From contig DASXMR010000095.1 of the NCBI GenBank assembly GCA_036495525.1, positions 1-48,140 on the forward strand: a DNA stretch of 48,140 nucleotides, read 5' to 3'. Made by a program: the position numbers and the translations under genes. Position 1 is the first letter of the stretch, and the number at the start of each line of letters is the position of its first letter. Below are positions 1-8,557 of this stretch, one piece after another. Source of the stretch: DASXMR01 sp036495525. GTDB taxonomy: Bacteria > Actinomycetota > Actinomycetes > Streptosporangiales > Streptosporangiaceae. The notes below the pieces were generated by a model. That model was not told the origin of the DNA, ran no database searches, and saw nothing but the letters and a program-made list of their open reading frames with translations.

Positions 1-56
1 ATGTTGGAGCCCGGATCGGAGCACCGGCCGTCGTGGCCAGCATCCCTTGCGCGAAG

Positions 57-91
57 AGGAGACACGCCATGCGCGGCGCCAGCTGGACCTA
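57..91 (+). repeat. Direct repeat copy 1, with ribosome-site-like box and 7-codon ORF
   Basis: A 35-nt block is repeated exactly at 123-157, 66 nt away. Each copy has a purine-rich AGGAGA box, a short spacer, an ATG (69 here), seven codons encoding MRGASWT and a stop (TAA at 90-92 here). The same DNA also lies in a longer frame open from position 1 to the TAG at 163-165, where the repeat reads GDTPCAAPAGP. It could be the 3' end of a gene that starts left of the window, a duplicated mini-ORF, or a chance tandem duplication. Confidence 0.75.
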
Positions 92-122
92 AAGAGACCC
101 GCCACCACCAGCCACCACCCGA

Positions 123-157
123 AGGAGACACGCCATGCGCGGCGCCAGCTGGACCTA
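123..157 (+). repeat. Direct repeat copy 2, with ribosome-site-like box and 7-codon ORF
   Basis: Identical over 35 nt to 57-91. The ATG is at 135 and the stop is TAG at 156-158, so the same heptapeptide MRGASWT is encoded with a different stop codon. The 31 nt between the copies are unrelated to the repeat. The copy ends just before the 3' end of the leftward MFS gene, so it is not a leader of that gene. Confidence 0.75.
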
Positions 158-168
158 GCGAGTAGCTA

Positions 169-1404
169 TCAGGCGGGCGAGCGGTCCCTCATGGCGTGAC
201 CGGTGGGGATCGCCAGCGCTATCAGGGTCCCGATGAGGCCACTCGCAGCTATCACAGTCGTCGGCGCGTGCGATCCAGCCGCAAGGCCAGCCAGGATCAT
301 TACGGCGCCCTGCAGCAGGGACATCCCGGCCTGGGCTATGCCGAGGACCTGGCTGCGATGCTCAGGTGGAGCTGTCTGAATGAACGCCGTGCTGGCAGCC
401 ACCTGATAGCAGTCGAACAGGCCGGAGACGAACAAGATCAGCAGTGCGAGTGGCAGCGGCGGCCGCAAGGCAAATGCCGCCAGCGTCAGGCAAGCCAGTA
501 CCGATAGCGGTCGCATCAGCCGCAGCCGGGTCGCCGGCCCAGCCAGGCGGCCAAACAGGACAGCACCGGCTCCGGCCCCCAGAGCGCCGGCAGCGAGCAC
601 GTAACCGATCGCCGAGGCGTGTCCGAGCGAGCGGGCCAGCGGCGCGGCGACGCCTTCGGGGGCGTTATAGAAGGCGGCGAGAAAGCCGAGCAGCATCGGG
701 GAGCGCAGGCCGGGAATCGTGAACGAAAGCCGCACCCCAATGAGGACACCGGACAGGTGAGAACCGCCTGAGGTCCCCCGCTCGCCCGCTGACCGGCCCG
801 GCGCTGGCCTGGCGCGAACCCAGATCCAGCTGATGAGAGCCGAGCAGCCGAACGTCACAGCGTCGGCCAGCAGGGTCGGGCGCACGCCGGCCAGGGCGAC
901 CACCGCCCCGCCGACCGCGAACCCGGCCACCTGGGCGAGCTGGGTCGTCGTGACGGTGACCGCCTGCCCCGTCGCCAGCCGATCGTCGGGCAGCACGTCA
1001 GCGTAGATCGCCGCCCTAGCGGAAGTGAACGGCGGCGAGAGCATCGTCAGCACGAACAACAGGGCGACCAGCACGCCAATCGGCACCCCAGGCACGATCA
1101 TGGCGAGAACGAGCACGAGGCGAGCAAGGTCACACGCGATGAGAACTCGCCGGCGCGGCAGCCGGTCTGCCAGGCCAGCGAGGAAGATCCCGCCGATGAA
1201 CAGCGGCACCACGCTGGCCGCGAACGTGATGGCAGCCAGCAGCGCCGACCGGGTCCGGTCATACACCAGCAGGGTCAGCGCGACCCGGGCGAACTGATCC
1301 CCGACGACCGACAGCAACTGCGCCGTCCACAGCGCGCGAAACTCGCCGACTGCGAAGACGCTAGCGAAGCTCTGGCCCACGCGACTGTCGGGCTGAGCCG
1401 TCAC
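169..1404 (-). CDS. MFS transporter, likely drug or metabolite exporter
   Basis: A 411-residue polytopic membrane protein, the usual length of a 12-helix major facilitator. The loop after the second helix has the motif A signature as ADRLPRRR. Hydrophobic helices recur across the whole chain, with a basic Pro/Arg/Ser-rich loop in the middle (about residues 198-212). The GTG start is preceded by GGAGGCGG about 8 nt upstream. The gene stands alone and diverges from the HD gene at 1668. A strong hairpin with an A-run (1529-1570) lies in its presumed 5' leader. The family is secure; substrate and direction are not visible, and efflux is inferred from similarity to actinobacterial MFS exporters. 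Confidence 0.88.
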   Translation of the reverse strand: MTAQPDSRVGQSFASVFAVGEFRALWTAQLLSVVGDQFARVALTLLVYDRTRSALLAAITFAASVVPLFIGGIFLAGLADRLPRRRVLIACDLARLVLVLAMIVPGVPIGVLVALLFVLTMLSPPFTSARAAIYADVLPDDRLATGQAVTVTTTQLAQVAGFAVGGAVVALAGVRPTLLADAVTFGCSALISWIWVRARPAPGRSAGERGTSGGSHLSGVLIGVRLSFTIPGLRSPMLLGFLAAFYNAPEGVAAPLARSLGHASAIGYVLAAGALGAGAGAVLFGRLAGPATRLRLMRPLSVLACLTLAAFALRPPLPLALLILFVSGLFDCYQVAASTAFIQTAPPEHRSQVLGIAQAGMSLLQGAVMILAGLAAGSHAPTTVIAASGLIGTLIALAIPTGHAMRDRSPA

Positions 1405-1528
1405 GCGCCGCCTCCAGTGCCTCGCGCCGCCCGGCTGCGGCGCGCCCAGGTGAGCTTAGTCCTGATTTGGCAGTGGTTGCGACCTAGCGCAGCGCTCGCG
1501 CAACAGTCAGTGATCAGCCCTATGCGGC

Positions 1529-1570
1529 AAAAAGGCCCGTCCCGGCTGGCTTGCGCCGCCGGGACGGGCC
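1529..1570 (-). terminator. Hairpin plus U-tract, reads as intrinsic terminator on the minus strand
   Basis: A perfect 13-bp inverted repeat (arms 1534-1546 and 1558-1570, 11-nt loop). On the minus strand it is followed directly by five T residues, the classical intrinsic terminator layout. No minus-strand gene ends here. The site lies about 130 nt upstream of the MFS start, inside its probable leader, so it may be an attenuator or may stop antisense transcription from the right. Confidence 0.65.
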
Positions 1571-1667
1571 AGATGAGCCGGTCCCCCGTATCATCTCTGG
1601 GTCCCCCGGAAGAATGATCGCATGGCAATCACCGTTGGTAATCAGCGGGGTACAGGGAGTCGATGTC

Positions 1668-2291
1668 GTGTCGCGACTTGAGCAGCAGATGCGCTTCGTG
1701 GAGGAGGCCGGGCTGCTCAAGCGGGTACTCAGGCAGACCATGCTGACCGACCCGCGGCGGCGGGAGAACTCGGCCGAGCACTCCTGGCATCTTGCTGTCA
1801 TGGCGCTGGTGCTCGCTGAGTACGCACCTCAGGGCACCGACGTGAGCCGGGTACTCGGCATGGTGCTGATCCACGACCTGGTAGAGATCGACGCCGGGGA
1901 CCTGTTCGCCTACGCCGGAGCCGATGCGCAGACCCGCCAGGACGAGGCAGAGCGGGCGGCGGCTGACCGGATCTTCGCGCTGCTGCCCGCCGAGCAGGCC
2001 GCGCAGGCGCGCGGTTTGTGGGACGAGTTCGAGCAACGCATGACCCCCGAGGCGCGCTTCGCCCGCGCGCTTGACCGGCTGCAGCCGATGCTGGCCAACA
2101 TGCGGGCCGGGGGCGGGACCTGGCAGCGCCATGGCATCACCGCCGACCAGGTACTCGAGAAGGTGGCGCTGGTCGACGACGGGTCGCCGGAACTCGGTGC
2201 ATTTGCGCGGGAACTGGTTTCCCGCGCTGTCCGGACCGGCCTGCTGGCGCCCGCACCAGCTGCTGGCGCCGGGCCGGCTGACCGCGCCTGA
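1668..2291 (+). CDS. HD-domain phosphohydrolase, YfbR/HDDC2-like
   Basis: About 207 residues forming one HD domain. The metal-binding residues appear in order: His in AEHSWHLAVMAL, the His-Asp pair in LIHDLVEIDAGD, and a downstream Asp in the helical C-terminal half (LVDDG). This pattern and length fit the HD_3 family, whose characterised members are 5'-deoxynucleotidases acting on nucleoside monophosphates; the substrate here is inferred. The GTG at 1668 is chosen because homology begins at SRLEQQMRF and an AGGGAG box lies nearby. An ATG at 1614 would add 18 residues. It converges on the TauE/SafE gene with a 37-nt gap. Confidence 0.82.
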   Translation: MSRLEQQMRFVEEAGLLKRVLRQTMLTDPRRRENSAEHSWHLAVMALVLAEYAPQGTDVSRVLGMVLIHDLVEIDAGDLFAYAGADAQTRQDEAERAAADRIFALLPAEQAAQARGLWDEFEQRMTPEARFARALDRLQPMLANMRAGGGTWQRHGITADQVLEKVALVDDGSPELGAFARELVSRAVRTGLLAPAPAAGAGPADRA

Positions 2292-2328
2292 CTGGTCAGG
2301 CGCGGCCGGCCAGCGGGCAGTGCCGGGC

Positions 2329-3084
2329 TCAGAAGAAGATCAGCTTTACCGCAGAGATCACGCCGATCACGATCACGATGCCACGCAGCGCGGCTGGTGG
2401 CAGCCGCCGGCCGTAGCGGGAGCCGAGCACGCCGCCGACCGTCGACCCGACCGCGATCAGCAGCACCACCAGCCAGTCGACGTGCGCGAGCGCGATGAAG
2501 ATGACCGCCGCGGCCGCGTTGACGATCATCACGAGCACGTTCTTGGCACCGTTGATGCGCTGAAGATCGTCGGTGAAGAAGGTGCCGAGCAGCCCGATGA
2601 TCAGTACGCCCTGCGCCGCGCCGAAATACCCGCCGTACACGCCTGCCAGCAGCACGCCGGTGCTGACCGCGGGCCCGCCGTGCGCGCTCACCGGTCGCTT
2701 GCGGTGGCTGACCCAGCGGCTCAGCCACGGCTGCAGCAGCACCAGCAGGCAGGCGATCAGGATGAGCGCTGGCACGATGACCGTGAACGCTCCGGACGGC
2801 AGCTGCAGCAGCAGGATCGCTCCGGTGATCGCCCCGGCCAGCGACATGACACCGAGCCGGACCACCCGGCTGCGCTGCCCTTGCAGTTCAATCCGGTATC
2901 CGAGGGTGCCGGTGAGGTTGCCGGGGACCAGGCCGACGTTGTTGGACACGTTCGCAAGCACCGGCGGAATGCCAAACGCGAGCAGCGTGGGGAAGGTGAT
3001 CAGCGACCCTGAGCCGACGACGGCGTTGATGGCCCCAGCGGCCGTGCCGGCCGCGAGGATCGCTACCGACTCAGCCGGGCCCAC
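2329..3084 (-). CDS. TauE/SafE-family (TSUP) membrane permease
   Basis: About 251 residues with seven or eight hydrophobic segments in two halves. The N-terminal GAINAVVGSGSLITFPTLL and NVSNNVGLVPG are typical of TSUP proteins, which export sulfite, sulfoacetate or related small organic acids across the cytoplasmic membrane. The second half has GVYGGYFGAAQG, also characteristic. The start is uncertain: the frame is open to 3246, but that stretch is unlike the family, so I place the start at the GTG at 3084, just ahead of the first helix, without a clear ribosome site. The substrate cannot be told from sequence. Confidence 0.82.
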   Translation of the reverse strand: MGPAESVAILAAGTAAGAINAVVGSGSLITFPTLLAFGIPPVLANVSNNVGLVPGNLTGTLGYRIELQGQRSRVVRLGVMSLAGAITGAILLLQLPSGAFTVIVPALILIACLLVLLQPWLSRWVSHRKRPVSAHGGPAVSTGVLLAGVYGGYFGAAQGVLIIGLLGTFFTDDLQRINGAKNVLVMIVNAAAAVIFIALAHVDWLVVLLIAVGSTVGGVLGSRYGRRLPPAALRGIVIVIGVISAVKLIFF

Positions 3085-3148
3085 AAGCAGCTCGCATGAT
3101 CCCGATGCTAGGGCAGGACCGCCAGGGCCAGTGCGGGCCGGGGGCAGG

Positions 3149-3940
3149 TCACGGCAGCGCTGCCCGCGCCATCCAGCGCGCTGACCGGCGCTCGACCAGC
3201 AGCGGGACGCCGAAGCAGCGGGACAGGTTGCGCTCGGTGAAGACATCGTGCACCGGCCCCGCGGCCAGTACCGCGCCCTTGCGCAGCAGCATCGCGTGCG
3301 TGGTGCCCTCGGGCACTTCCTCGACGTGGTGCGTGACGAGCACGATCAGCGGCGCGCGCGGGTCGCGGGCCAGCGCGCCGATCCTGCGCAGCAGCTCCTC
3401 GCGGCCGCCAAGGTCGAGGCCGGCGGCCGGCTCGTCGAGCAGCAGCAGCTCCGGGTCGGCCATCAGCGACCTGGCGATCTGCACCCGCTTGCGCTCGCCC
3501 TCCGACAGGCTGATGAACCTCCGCCTGATCAGGTGCGCGCAGCCCAGCGCGTCCAGCAGCTCCACCGCGCGGGTGACGTCGAACGAGTCATAGTCCTCGG
3601 CATTGCGGCCGATGATGCCGTAGGAGGCCGTGAGCACCAGGTCGATGACCTTCTCGCCAGGCGGGACCCGGTCGGCGACGGCGGTGCTCGCGAAGCCGAT
3701 CCTGCTGCGCAGGTCAGAAAGGTCTGTCTCGCCCAGCGGCTCACCGAGGATTTCCACGGTGCCCTCGGTCGGGAACAGCAGCGCGGCCGCGACCTGCAGG
3801 AGCGTGGTCTTCCCTGCTCCGTTGGGCCCGATCACCGCCCAGCTCTGGTCGCTGCTAACCGTCCAGTCCACGTCCCTCAGCAGCATCGACCTGTCGTGCC
3901 GGACGCCCACTCCGCGCAGCCGGAGCACCTCAGCCGACAT
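3149..3940 (-). CDS. ABC transporter ATP-binding protein, stand-alone
   Basis: A 263-residue single nucleotide-binding domain. It has Walker A GPNGAGKT (about residues 38-45), a Q-loop region after FASTAV, the signature LSEGERKR, Walker B LLLLDEP followed by a D-loop, and the switch His in VTHHVEEVP. The overall pattern resembles ModF-like and iron-siderophore-type ATPases. No permease or binding protein is adjacent: the next leftward gene is the single-component TSUP permease. It may serve a distant permease or a non-transport role. The ATG at 3940 is near the divergent serB leader, leaving about 200 nt for two promoters. Confidence 0.88.
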   Translation of the reverse strand: MSAEVLRLRGVGVRHDRSMLLRDVDWTVSSDQSWAVIGPNGAGKTTLLQVAAALLFPTEGTVEILGEPLGETDLSDLRSRIGFASTAVADRVPPGEKVIDLVLTASYGIIGRNAEDYDSFDVTRAVELLDALGCAHLIRRRFISLSEGERKRVQIARSLMADPELLLLDEPAAGLDLGGREELLRRIGALARDPRAPLIVLVTHHVEEVPEGTTHAMLLRKGAVLAAGPVHDVFTERNLSRCFGVPLLVERRSARWMARAALP

Positions 3941-4143
3941 CCGGTACCTCCCACGCAGCCGCCACCGTCGCCTTGAACCTACGGCATCGGCGTCCTGGGA
4001 TCGCGCCGGCCATGCGGGCCGCGCGGCTGCCGCGACCGCTTGCCGCCTGGTGGCTCTGGCGGCGCGGCCACGGCCGTCGCGCAGCGACCCTCGGACAGCC
4101 CCCGGCCGGGGCAGTGCCCGCCGCTCGGTACCGTGGGTGCGCT

Positions 4144-5394
4144 ATGACCGATCCGAACATCACCATGCTCGTCACGCTGACCGGCCGGGACCGGCCGGGC
4201 GTCACCTCGCGACTGTTCTCGATGCTGTCCAGGCATGAGCTTTCCGTCCAGGACGTCGAGCAGGTGGTGATCAGTGGCAAGCTGGTGCTCGGCGTGCTGC
4301 TGTCCTGCGGTGGCACGCCGGACCTGACCGCCATTCACCGCGAGCTGACGGGAGTGGCGGCCGACCTTGGCCTCGACGCCGAGATCACCATGGGCTCCGG
4401 CGAGCCGCCCGGGCGCCGCGGCGGCCTGCACGTGACGGTCCTCGGCAGCCCGCTCGAGCCCTCCGACATCGCCGCGATCGCCGGGCACATCGCCGCGGCC
4501 GGCGCGAACATCGACCGGATCGGGCGGCTGGCGCACGGCCACGTGACGTGCATCGAGTTCGAGATATCGGGTGCCGACCCGGCCGCGCTGCGGTCAGCGC
4601 TCGCCCGCGAGTCCGCCGGGCTCGGCGTCGACGTGGCCGTGCAGCGCGGCGGTCTGCACCGGCGCGCGATGCGGCTGGTCGTCATGGACGTCGATTCCAC
4701 CCTGCTGCAGGACGAGGCCATCGACCTGCTGGCTGCCAGGGCGGGGAAGGCCGCCGAGGTCAGCGAGCTCACGGCCGCGGCCATGCGCGGGGAGCTCGAG
4801 TTCGCCGAGTCGCTGCGGCAGCGGGTGGCGCTGCTCGCCGGGCTCGACGCGAGGGCCGTCGACGAGGTGCTCGCCGATCTCCGGCTGGCTCCTGGCGCCC
4901 GTACGCTGATCAGGACGCTGCGCCGGCTCGGTTACCGCTGCGCCGCGGTGAGCGGCGGCTTCACCCAGGTCACCGACTGGCTGGCGACCGAGCTGAGGCT
5001 CGACTACACCGCCGCCAACACCCTGGAAGTCGCCGACGGCGTGCTCACCGGCAAGGTCACCGGGCCGGTGGTAGACCGCGCGGGGAAGGAACGGGCACTG
5101 CGCAGCTTCGCTGACCGGGCGGGGATTCCGCTGAGCCAGGCCGTCGCGGTCGGTGACGGCGCCAACGACCTGGACATGATCGCGGCGGCCGGCCTTGGCA
5201 TCGCCTTCAACGCAAAGCCAGCCGTGCGGAGCGCTGCTGACACCTCCGTGAGCGTGCCGCAGCTCGACGCGATCCTCTACCTGCTGGGCATCTCCCGCGA
5301 CGAGGTCGAGGCCGCCGACGCGGAGGACGCGGCTGTGGCTGCCGTGGCCGGCCCCGCGCGTGTCACCGCGGGCGAACCAGCCAGGGCATCCTGA
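4144..5394 (+). CDS. serB: Phosphoserine phosphatase with two ACT domains
   Basis: A 416-residue protein that hydrolyses O-phosphoserine to serine, the last step of the phosphorylated serine pathway. Residues about 8-80 and 95-165 are two ACT-like regulatory modules, the arrangement of mycobacterial SerB2. The HAD phosphatase domain follows: nucleophile motif MDVDSTLLQDEAIDLL with Asp182 and Asp184, then a Ser in the AAVSGGFTQ region, a conserved Lys in DRAGKERAL, and VGDGANDLDMI as the metal-binding motif. The ATG at 4144 begins exactly at the first ACT strand; the upstream open frame is unlike the family. Control by an amino acid through the ACT domains is inferred. Confidence 0.93.
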   Translation: MTDPNITMLVTLTGRDRPGVTSRLFSMLSRHELSVQDVEQVVISGKLVLGVLLSCGGTPDLTAIHRELTGVAADLGLDAEITMGSGEPPGRRGGLHVTVLGSPLEPSDIAAIAGHIAAAGANIDRIGRLAHGHVTCIEFEISGADPAALRSALARESAGLGVDVAVQRGGLHRRAMRLVVMDVDSTLLQDEAIDLLAARAGKAAEVSELTAAAMRGELEFAESLRQRVALLAGLDARAVDEVLADLRLAPGARTLIRTLRRLGYRCAAVSGGFTQVTDWLATELRLDYTAANTLEVADGVLTGKVTGPVVDRAGKERALRSFADRAGIPLSQAVAVGDGANDLDMIAAAGLGIAFNAKPAVRSAADTSVSVPQLDAILYLLGISRDEVEAADAEDAAVAAVAGPARVTAGEPARAS

Positions 5395-5430
5395 CCAGCC
5401 GGCCAGCCAGGAACCAGGCCGCGTGCGCGG

Positions 5431-5934
5431 CTAGCTGTGCGAAGGCGTCCAGTGCGCAGTGAGCGCGCCGGTCCCCTCCGCCAGGTCTGCCCAGTGGCTA
5501 GGCAGGGCGATCACGGCGATGGCCGCCGTCGGGAAGGCCAGCTCCTGGCCGGTGAGCGCGGCAGCTAGCTCGGCAGCTGCCGGGTTGTGCCCCACGTACA
5601 TCAGGGTGCCGACCTCAGGCGCGGTGCCCGCGATGATATCGAGCAGCTCAGCCGCGCCGGCCTGGTACAGCCGGGGGTCATTGGTGACGGGCAGGCCGTC
5701 GGCCAGCTCGGCGCCGGCGTAGTGCCAGGTCTGCCTGGCCCGCCGGGCCGCTGAGCAGATGACCTGATCGGGCACGAAGCCGCGGTGCCTCAGCCACTTG
5801 CCGGCATCGGCCGCGTCGTGACGGCCGCGGCCGCGCAGCGCTCGTTCCTCATCCGGCCCGCCAGGCAGCTCGCCCGCCTTCGCATGCCGCATCACGATCA
5901 GCTGCTTGCCGGTCATGTCATCATCGTGCGTCAT
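5431..5934 (-). CDS. SixA-like histidine phosphatase
   Basis: A 167-residue histidine phosphatase (phosphoglycerate-mutase fold). The catalytic RH pair is in VMRHAKAG (His17), Arg appears in the CSAARRARQT block, and the second catalytic His is in YVGHNPAAAEL. The small size and RHAKAG signature fit the SixA group, which dephosphorylates phosphohistidine on proteins; the target is unknown. An internal ATG at 5916 is an alternative start, as neither has a clear ribosome site. It converges on serB with a 36-nt gap. Confidence 0.85.
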   Translation of the reverse strand: MTHDDDMTGKQLIVMRHAKAGELPGGPDEERALRGRGRHDAADAGKWLRHRGFVPDQVICSAARRARQTWHYAGAELADGLPVTNDPRLYQAGAAELLDIIAGTAPEVGTLMYVGHNPAAAELAAALTGQELAFPTAAIAVIALPSHWADLAEGTGALTAHWTPSHS

Positions 5935-6021
5935 GCGCCGGCCAGCCGGCCGGCCGGCCCTGCACCGTCCGGCACCCGGATGTCAGCTGGCACGCCGGGC
6001 GATTTGCGCGTCCCGCCCGGC

Positions 6022-8457
6022 TCAGGCGCTGGCCGTGCCGGCCGACGCCTTGCCGCCGCTCGCCGCCGCCGGGCCTTCTTGCTTTACTGCCGCGGCGTCC
6101 TGGCCTGTCTTCGTGCCGGGCTGCGCGGTCACCGCGCCGTCCTGCCCGCCAGCCAGCTCAGCGGCCGGCTCGCCGGTACCGCCGCTGCCGGACCCGGCGA
6201 TGCTGGTGGAGCGCCGCTTGGAGATGACCACGGCGGTGACGATGATGGCGACCGCGACCAGCGCAGCCCCCACCCGCAGTCCGTGGTTGTCGCTGTATTT
6301 CACCACGCTGGTGGCGATCAGCAGCGAGACCAGGTTCATGACCTTGATCAGCGGGTTGATGGCCGGCCCTGCGGTGTCCTTGAACGGGTCGCCGACAGTG
6401 TCGCCGATAATTGTCGCCTCGTGCGCAGGCGAGCCCTTGCCGCCGAAGTGGCCATCTTCGACCAGCTTCTTGGCGTTGTCCCAGGCGCCGCCTGAGTTGG
6501 CCAGGAAGACCGCCATCAGCGCGCCGGCCGCGATCGCGCCAGCGAGCATCGCGCCGAGCGGCGTGTAGCCGAAGCCGAAGCCCACCGCGATGGGCGTCAG
6601 CACGGCCAGCAGGCCGGGCGTGGTCAGCTCGCGCAGCGAGTCAGCGGTGCAGATGTCCACTACCCGGCCGTATTCCGGCTTCTCGGTGAAGTCCATGATG
6701 CCGGGGTGGGTCCGGAACTGCTCCCTGACCTCGAACACCACCCGGCCGGCTGCCCGGCCCACGGCCATGATCGCCAGCCCGGAGAAGAAGAACACCACGG
6801 CCGCGCCCACCATCAGCCCGACCAGCGCGTTGGGCTGGTCGATCGACAAGGTGAACGAGGCAGCCGACTTGCCAGCCGCGACCAGGGCGGCCTCCACCGT
6901 GGTGCGGAACGCTCCGAACAGGGCCGTCGCCGCCAGCACGGCGGTGGCGATCGCGATGCCCTTGGTGATGGCCTTCGTGGTGTTGCCGACCGCGTCCAGC
7001 CGCGTCAGCACCTGCGCGGCCTCACCTTCCACGTCGCCGGACATCTCCGCGATGCCCTGCGCGTTGTCCGACACCGGGCCGAAGGTGTCCATGGACACGA
7101 TCACCCCGACGGTGGTGAGCAGGCCGGTGCCCGCCAGCGCGACGGCGAACAGCGCGACCGTCGCGTTGCCGGTGCCGAGCAGGAATGCGCCGTAGACGGC
7201 AGCGCCGATCAGCAGTACCGAGTAAACCGATGACTCCAGGCCGACGGAGATACCGGACAGGATGACGGTGGCGGGACCGGTGCGTGAGCTCTCGCCGATC
7301 TCGGTGACCGGGCGCCGGTTGGTCTCGGTGAAGTAGCCGGTGAGCAGCTGGATGGCGCTGGCCAGCACCAGCCCGATCGCGACGGCGCCGATCGCCAGCA
7401 GCCGCGGGTCGCCGCTCAGCGCTGCGATCTTCGGGTCGGTGACGCCCTTGAGCGCGCTGAACGACGACGGCAGGTACAGGAAAGCCGCGCCGATGACCAG
7501 CACCAGGGAAATCACCGCGGAGATGAAGAAGCCCCGGTTGATAGCCGTCATGCCGCTGCGGTCGTTCTTGCGGGGCGCGACCACGAAGATGCCGGCCACC
7601 GCCGTGATCACGCCGATCATGGGGACGATCAGCGGGAAGACCAGGCCGTCCGAGCCGAATGCAGCCTTGCCCAGGATGAGCGAGGCAACGAGCATCACCG
7701 CGTAAGACTCGAACAGGTCGGCGGCCATGCCTGCGCAGTCACCGACGTTGTCGCCCACGTTGTCGGCGATGGTGGCGGCGTTACGGGGGTCGTCCTCCGG
7801 TATCCCTTTCTCCACCTTGCCGACAAGGTCGGCGCCGACGTCAGCGGCCTTGGTGAAGATGCCGCCGCCGACCCGCATGAACATGGCCAGCAGCGCCGCG
7901 CCGAAGCCGAAGCCTTCCAGCACCGTCGAGGCGTTCGCCCGGTAGAACAGCACGACCAGCGCCGCCCCGAACAGGCCGAGACCGACGGTGAACATCCCGG
8001 CGACCCCGCCGGTGCGGAACGCGATCCGCATCGCGGTGCGCTCCCCGGTCTCCCTGGCCGCCGCGGCCACCCGGACGTTGCCGCGTACTGCCAGCGACAT
8101 CCCCGTGAACCCGGTCGTAGCCGAGAAGAGGGCTCCCACCAGGAAGAAGATCGAGCGGCCCCAGCGGATCGACGCATCGTCGGCGGGCAGCAGCAGCAGC
8201 ACAAAGAAGATCAGGACGACGAAGACGCCAAGCGTGCGGAACTGGCGCCGCAGGTAGGCAGCTGCTCCCTCTTGCACCGCGAGCGCGATCTCCTGCATTT
8301 TTGCCGTGCCCTTGCTGGCCGCCAGCACATCCCTGACCAGCCATCCGGCCACGGCAAGCGCGAGCAGAGCGACCACGGCCACGACTACAACCCAGGTGAG
8401 GTTGGAGCCAGTCACGCTGGCCGGTCCGCCCGCCGCGGCGAGATCGAGCCTTGGCAT
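6022..8457 (-). CDS. hppA: Membrane proton-pumping pyrophosphatase, K+-independent type
   Basis: An 811-residue polytopic membrane enzyme coupling pyrophosphate hydrolysis to proton pumping across the cytoplasmic membrane. Substrate and metal motifs are DVGADLVGKVEKGIPEDDPR and DNVGDNVGDCAGMAAD, with a second acidic cluster in GDTVGDPFKDTAGPA. A lysine follows the GNTT motif (GNTTKAITKG), which in this family marks K+-independent enzymes. The last 60 or so residues are a Gly/Ala/Gln-rich, probably disordered tail. The ATG at 8457 is set by an AAGGAGG box 6 nt upstream. The gene lies downstream of the bldG pair on the same strand, the order I recall from Streptomyces. Confidence 0.95.
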   Translation of the reverse strand: MPRLDLAAAGGPASVTGSNLTWVVVVAVVALLALAVAGWLVRDVLAASKGTAKMQEIALAVQEGAAAYLRRQFRTLGVFVVLIFFVLLLLPADDASIRWGRSIFFLVGALFSATTGFTGMSLAVRGNVRVAAAARETGERTAMRIAFRTGGVAGMFTVGLGLFGAALVVLFYRANASTVLEGFGFGAALLAMFMRVGGGIFTKAADVGADLVGKVEKGIPEDDPRNAATIADNVGDNVGDCAGMAADLFESYAVMLVASLILGKAAFGSDGLVFPLIVPMIGVITAVAGIFVVAPRKNDRSGMTAINRGFFISAVISLVLVIGAAFLYLPSSFSALKGVTDPKIAALSGDPRLLAIGAVAIGLVLASAIQLLTGYFTETNRRPVTEIGESSRTGPATVILSGISVGLESSVYSVLLIGAAVYGAFLLGTGNATVALFAVALAGTGLLTTVGVIVSMDTFGPVSDNAQGIAEMSGDVEGEAAQVLTRLDAVGNTTKAITKGIAIATAVLAATALFGAFRTTVEAALVAAGKSAASFTLSIDQPNALVGLMVGAAVVFFFSGLAIMAVGRAAGRVVFEVREQFRTHPGIMDFTEKPEYGRVVDICTADSLRELTTPGLLAVLTPIAVGFGFGYTPLGAMLAGAIAAGALMAVFLANSGGAWDNAKKLVEDGHFGGKGSPAHEATIIGDTVGDPFKDTAGPAINPLIKVMNLVSLLIATSVVKYSDNHGLRVGAALVAVAIIVTAVVISKRRSTSIAGSGSGGTGEPAAELAGGQDGAVTAQPGTKTGQDAAAVKQEGPAAASGGKASAGTASA

Positions 8458-8541
8458 CTGTCCTCCTTGACAGGACAATCAACAATTCAGCGAGGGCTGC
8501 TGCCCAGCACAGTGTCACGGCACTCGGGCTGATAGCCGGAA

Positions 8542-8557
8542 CATTCATCGATGAATG
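8542..8557. promoter_or_regulatory. Perfect 16-bp palindrome upstream of hppA
   Basis: CATTCATCGATGAATG is a perfect palindrome and is AT-richer than its surroundings. It lies 85 nt upstream of the hppA ATG, in the 234-nt gap between hppA and the anti-sigma kinase gene. Position and symmetry suggest a dimeric repressor or activator site; no regulator can be named. Confidence 0.5.

Noticed and set aside
196..1297. Plus-strand frames opposite the MFS gene
   Set aside because: They are shadows of a well-supported minus-strand gene: basic Arg-rich compositions, no family match and no ribosome sites.
3149..3940. ABC ATPase forming a transporter with the TauE/SafE permease
   Set aside because: TSUP permeases are single-component secondary transporters and are not known to use ABC ATPases; adjacency alone is not enough.
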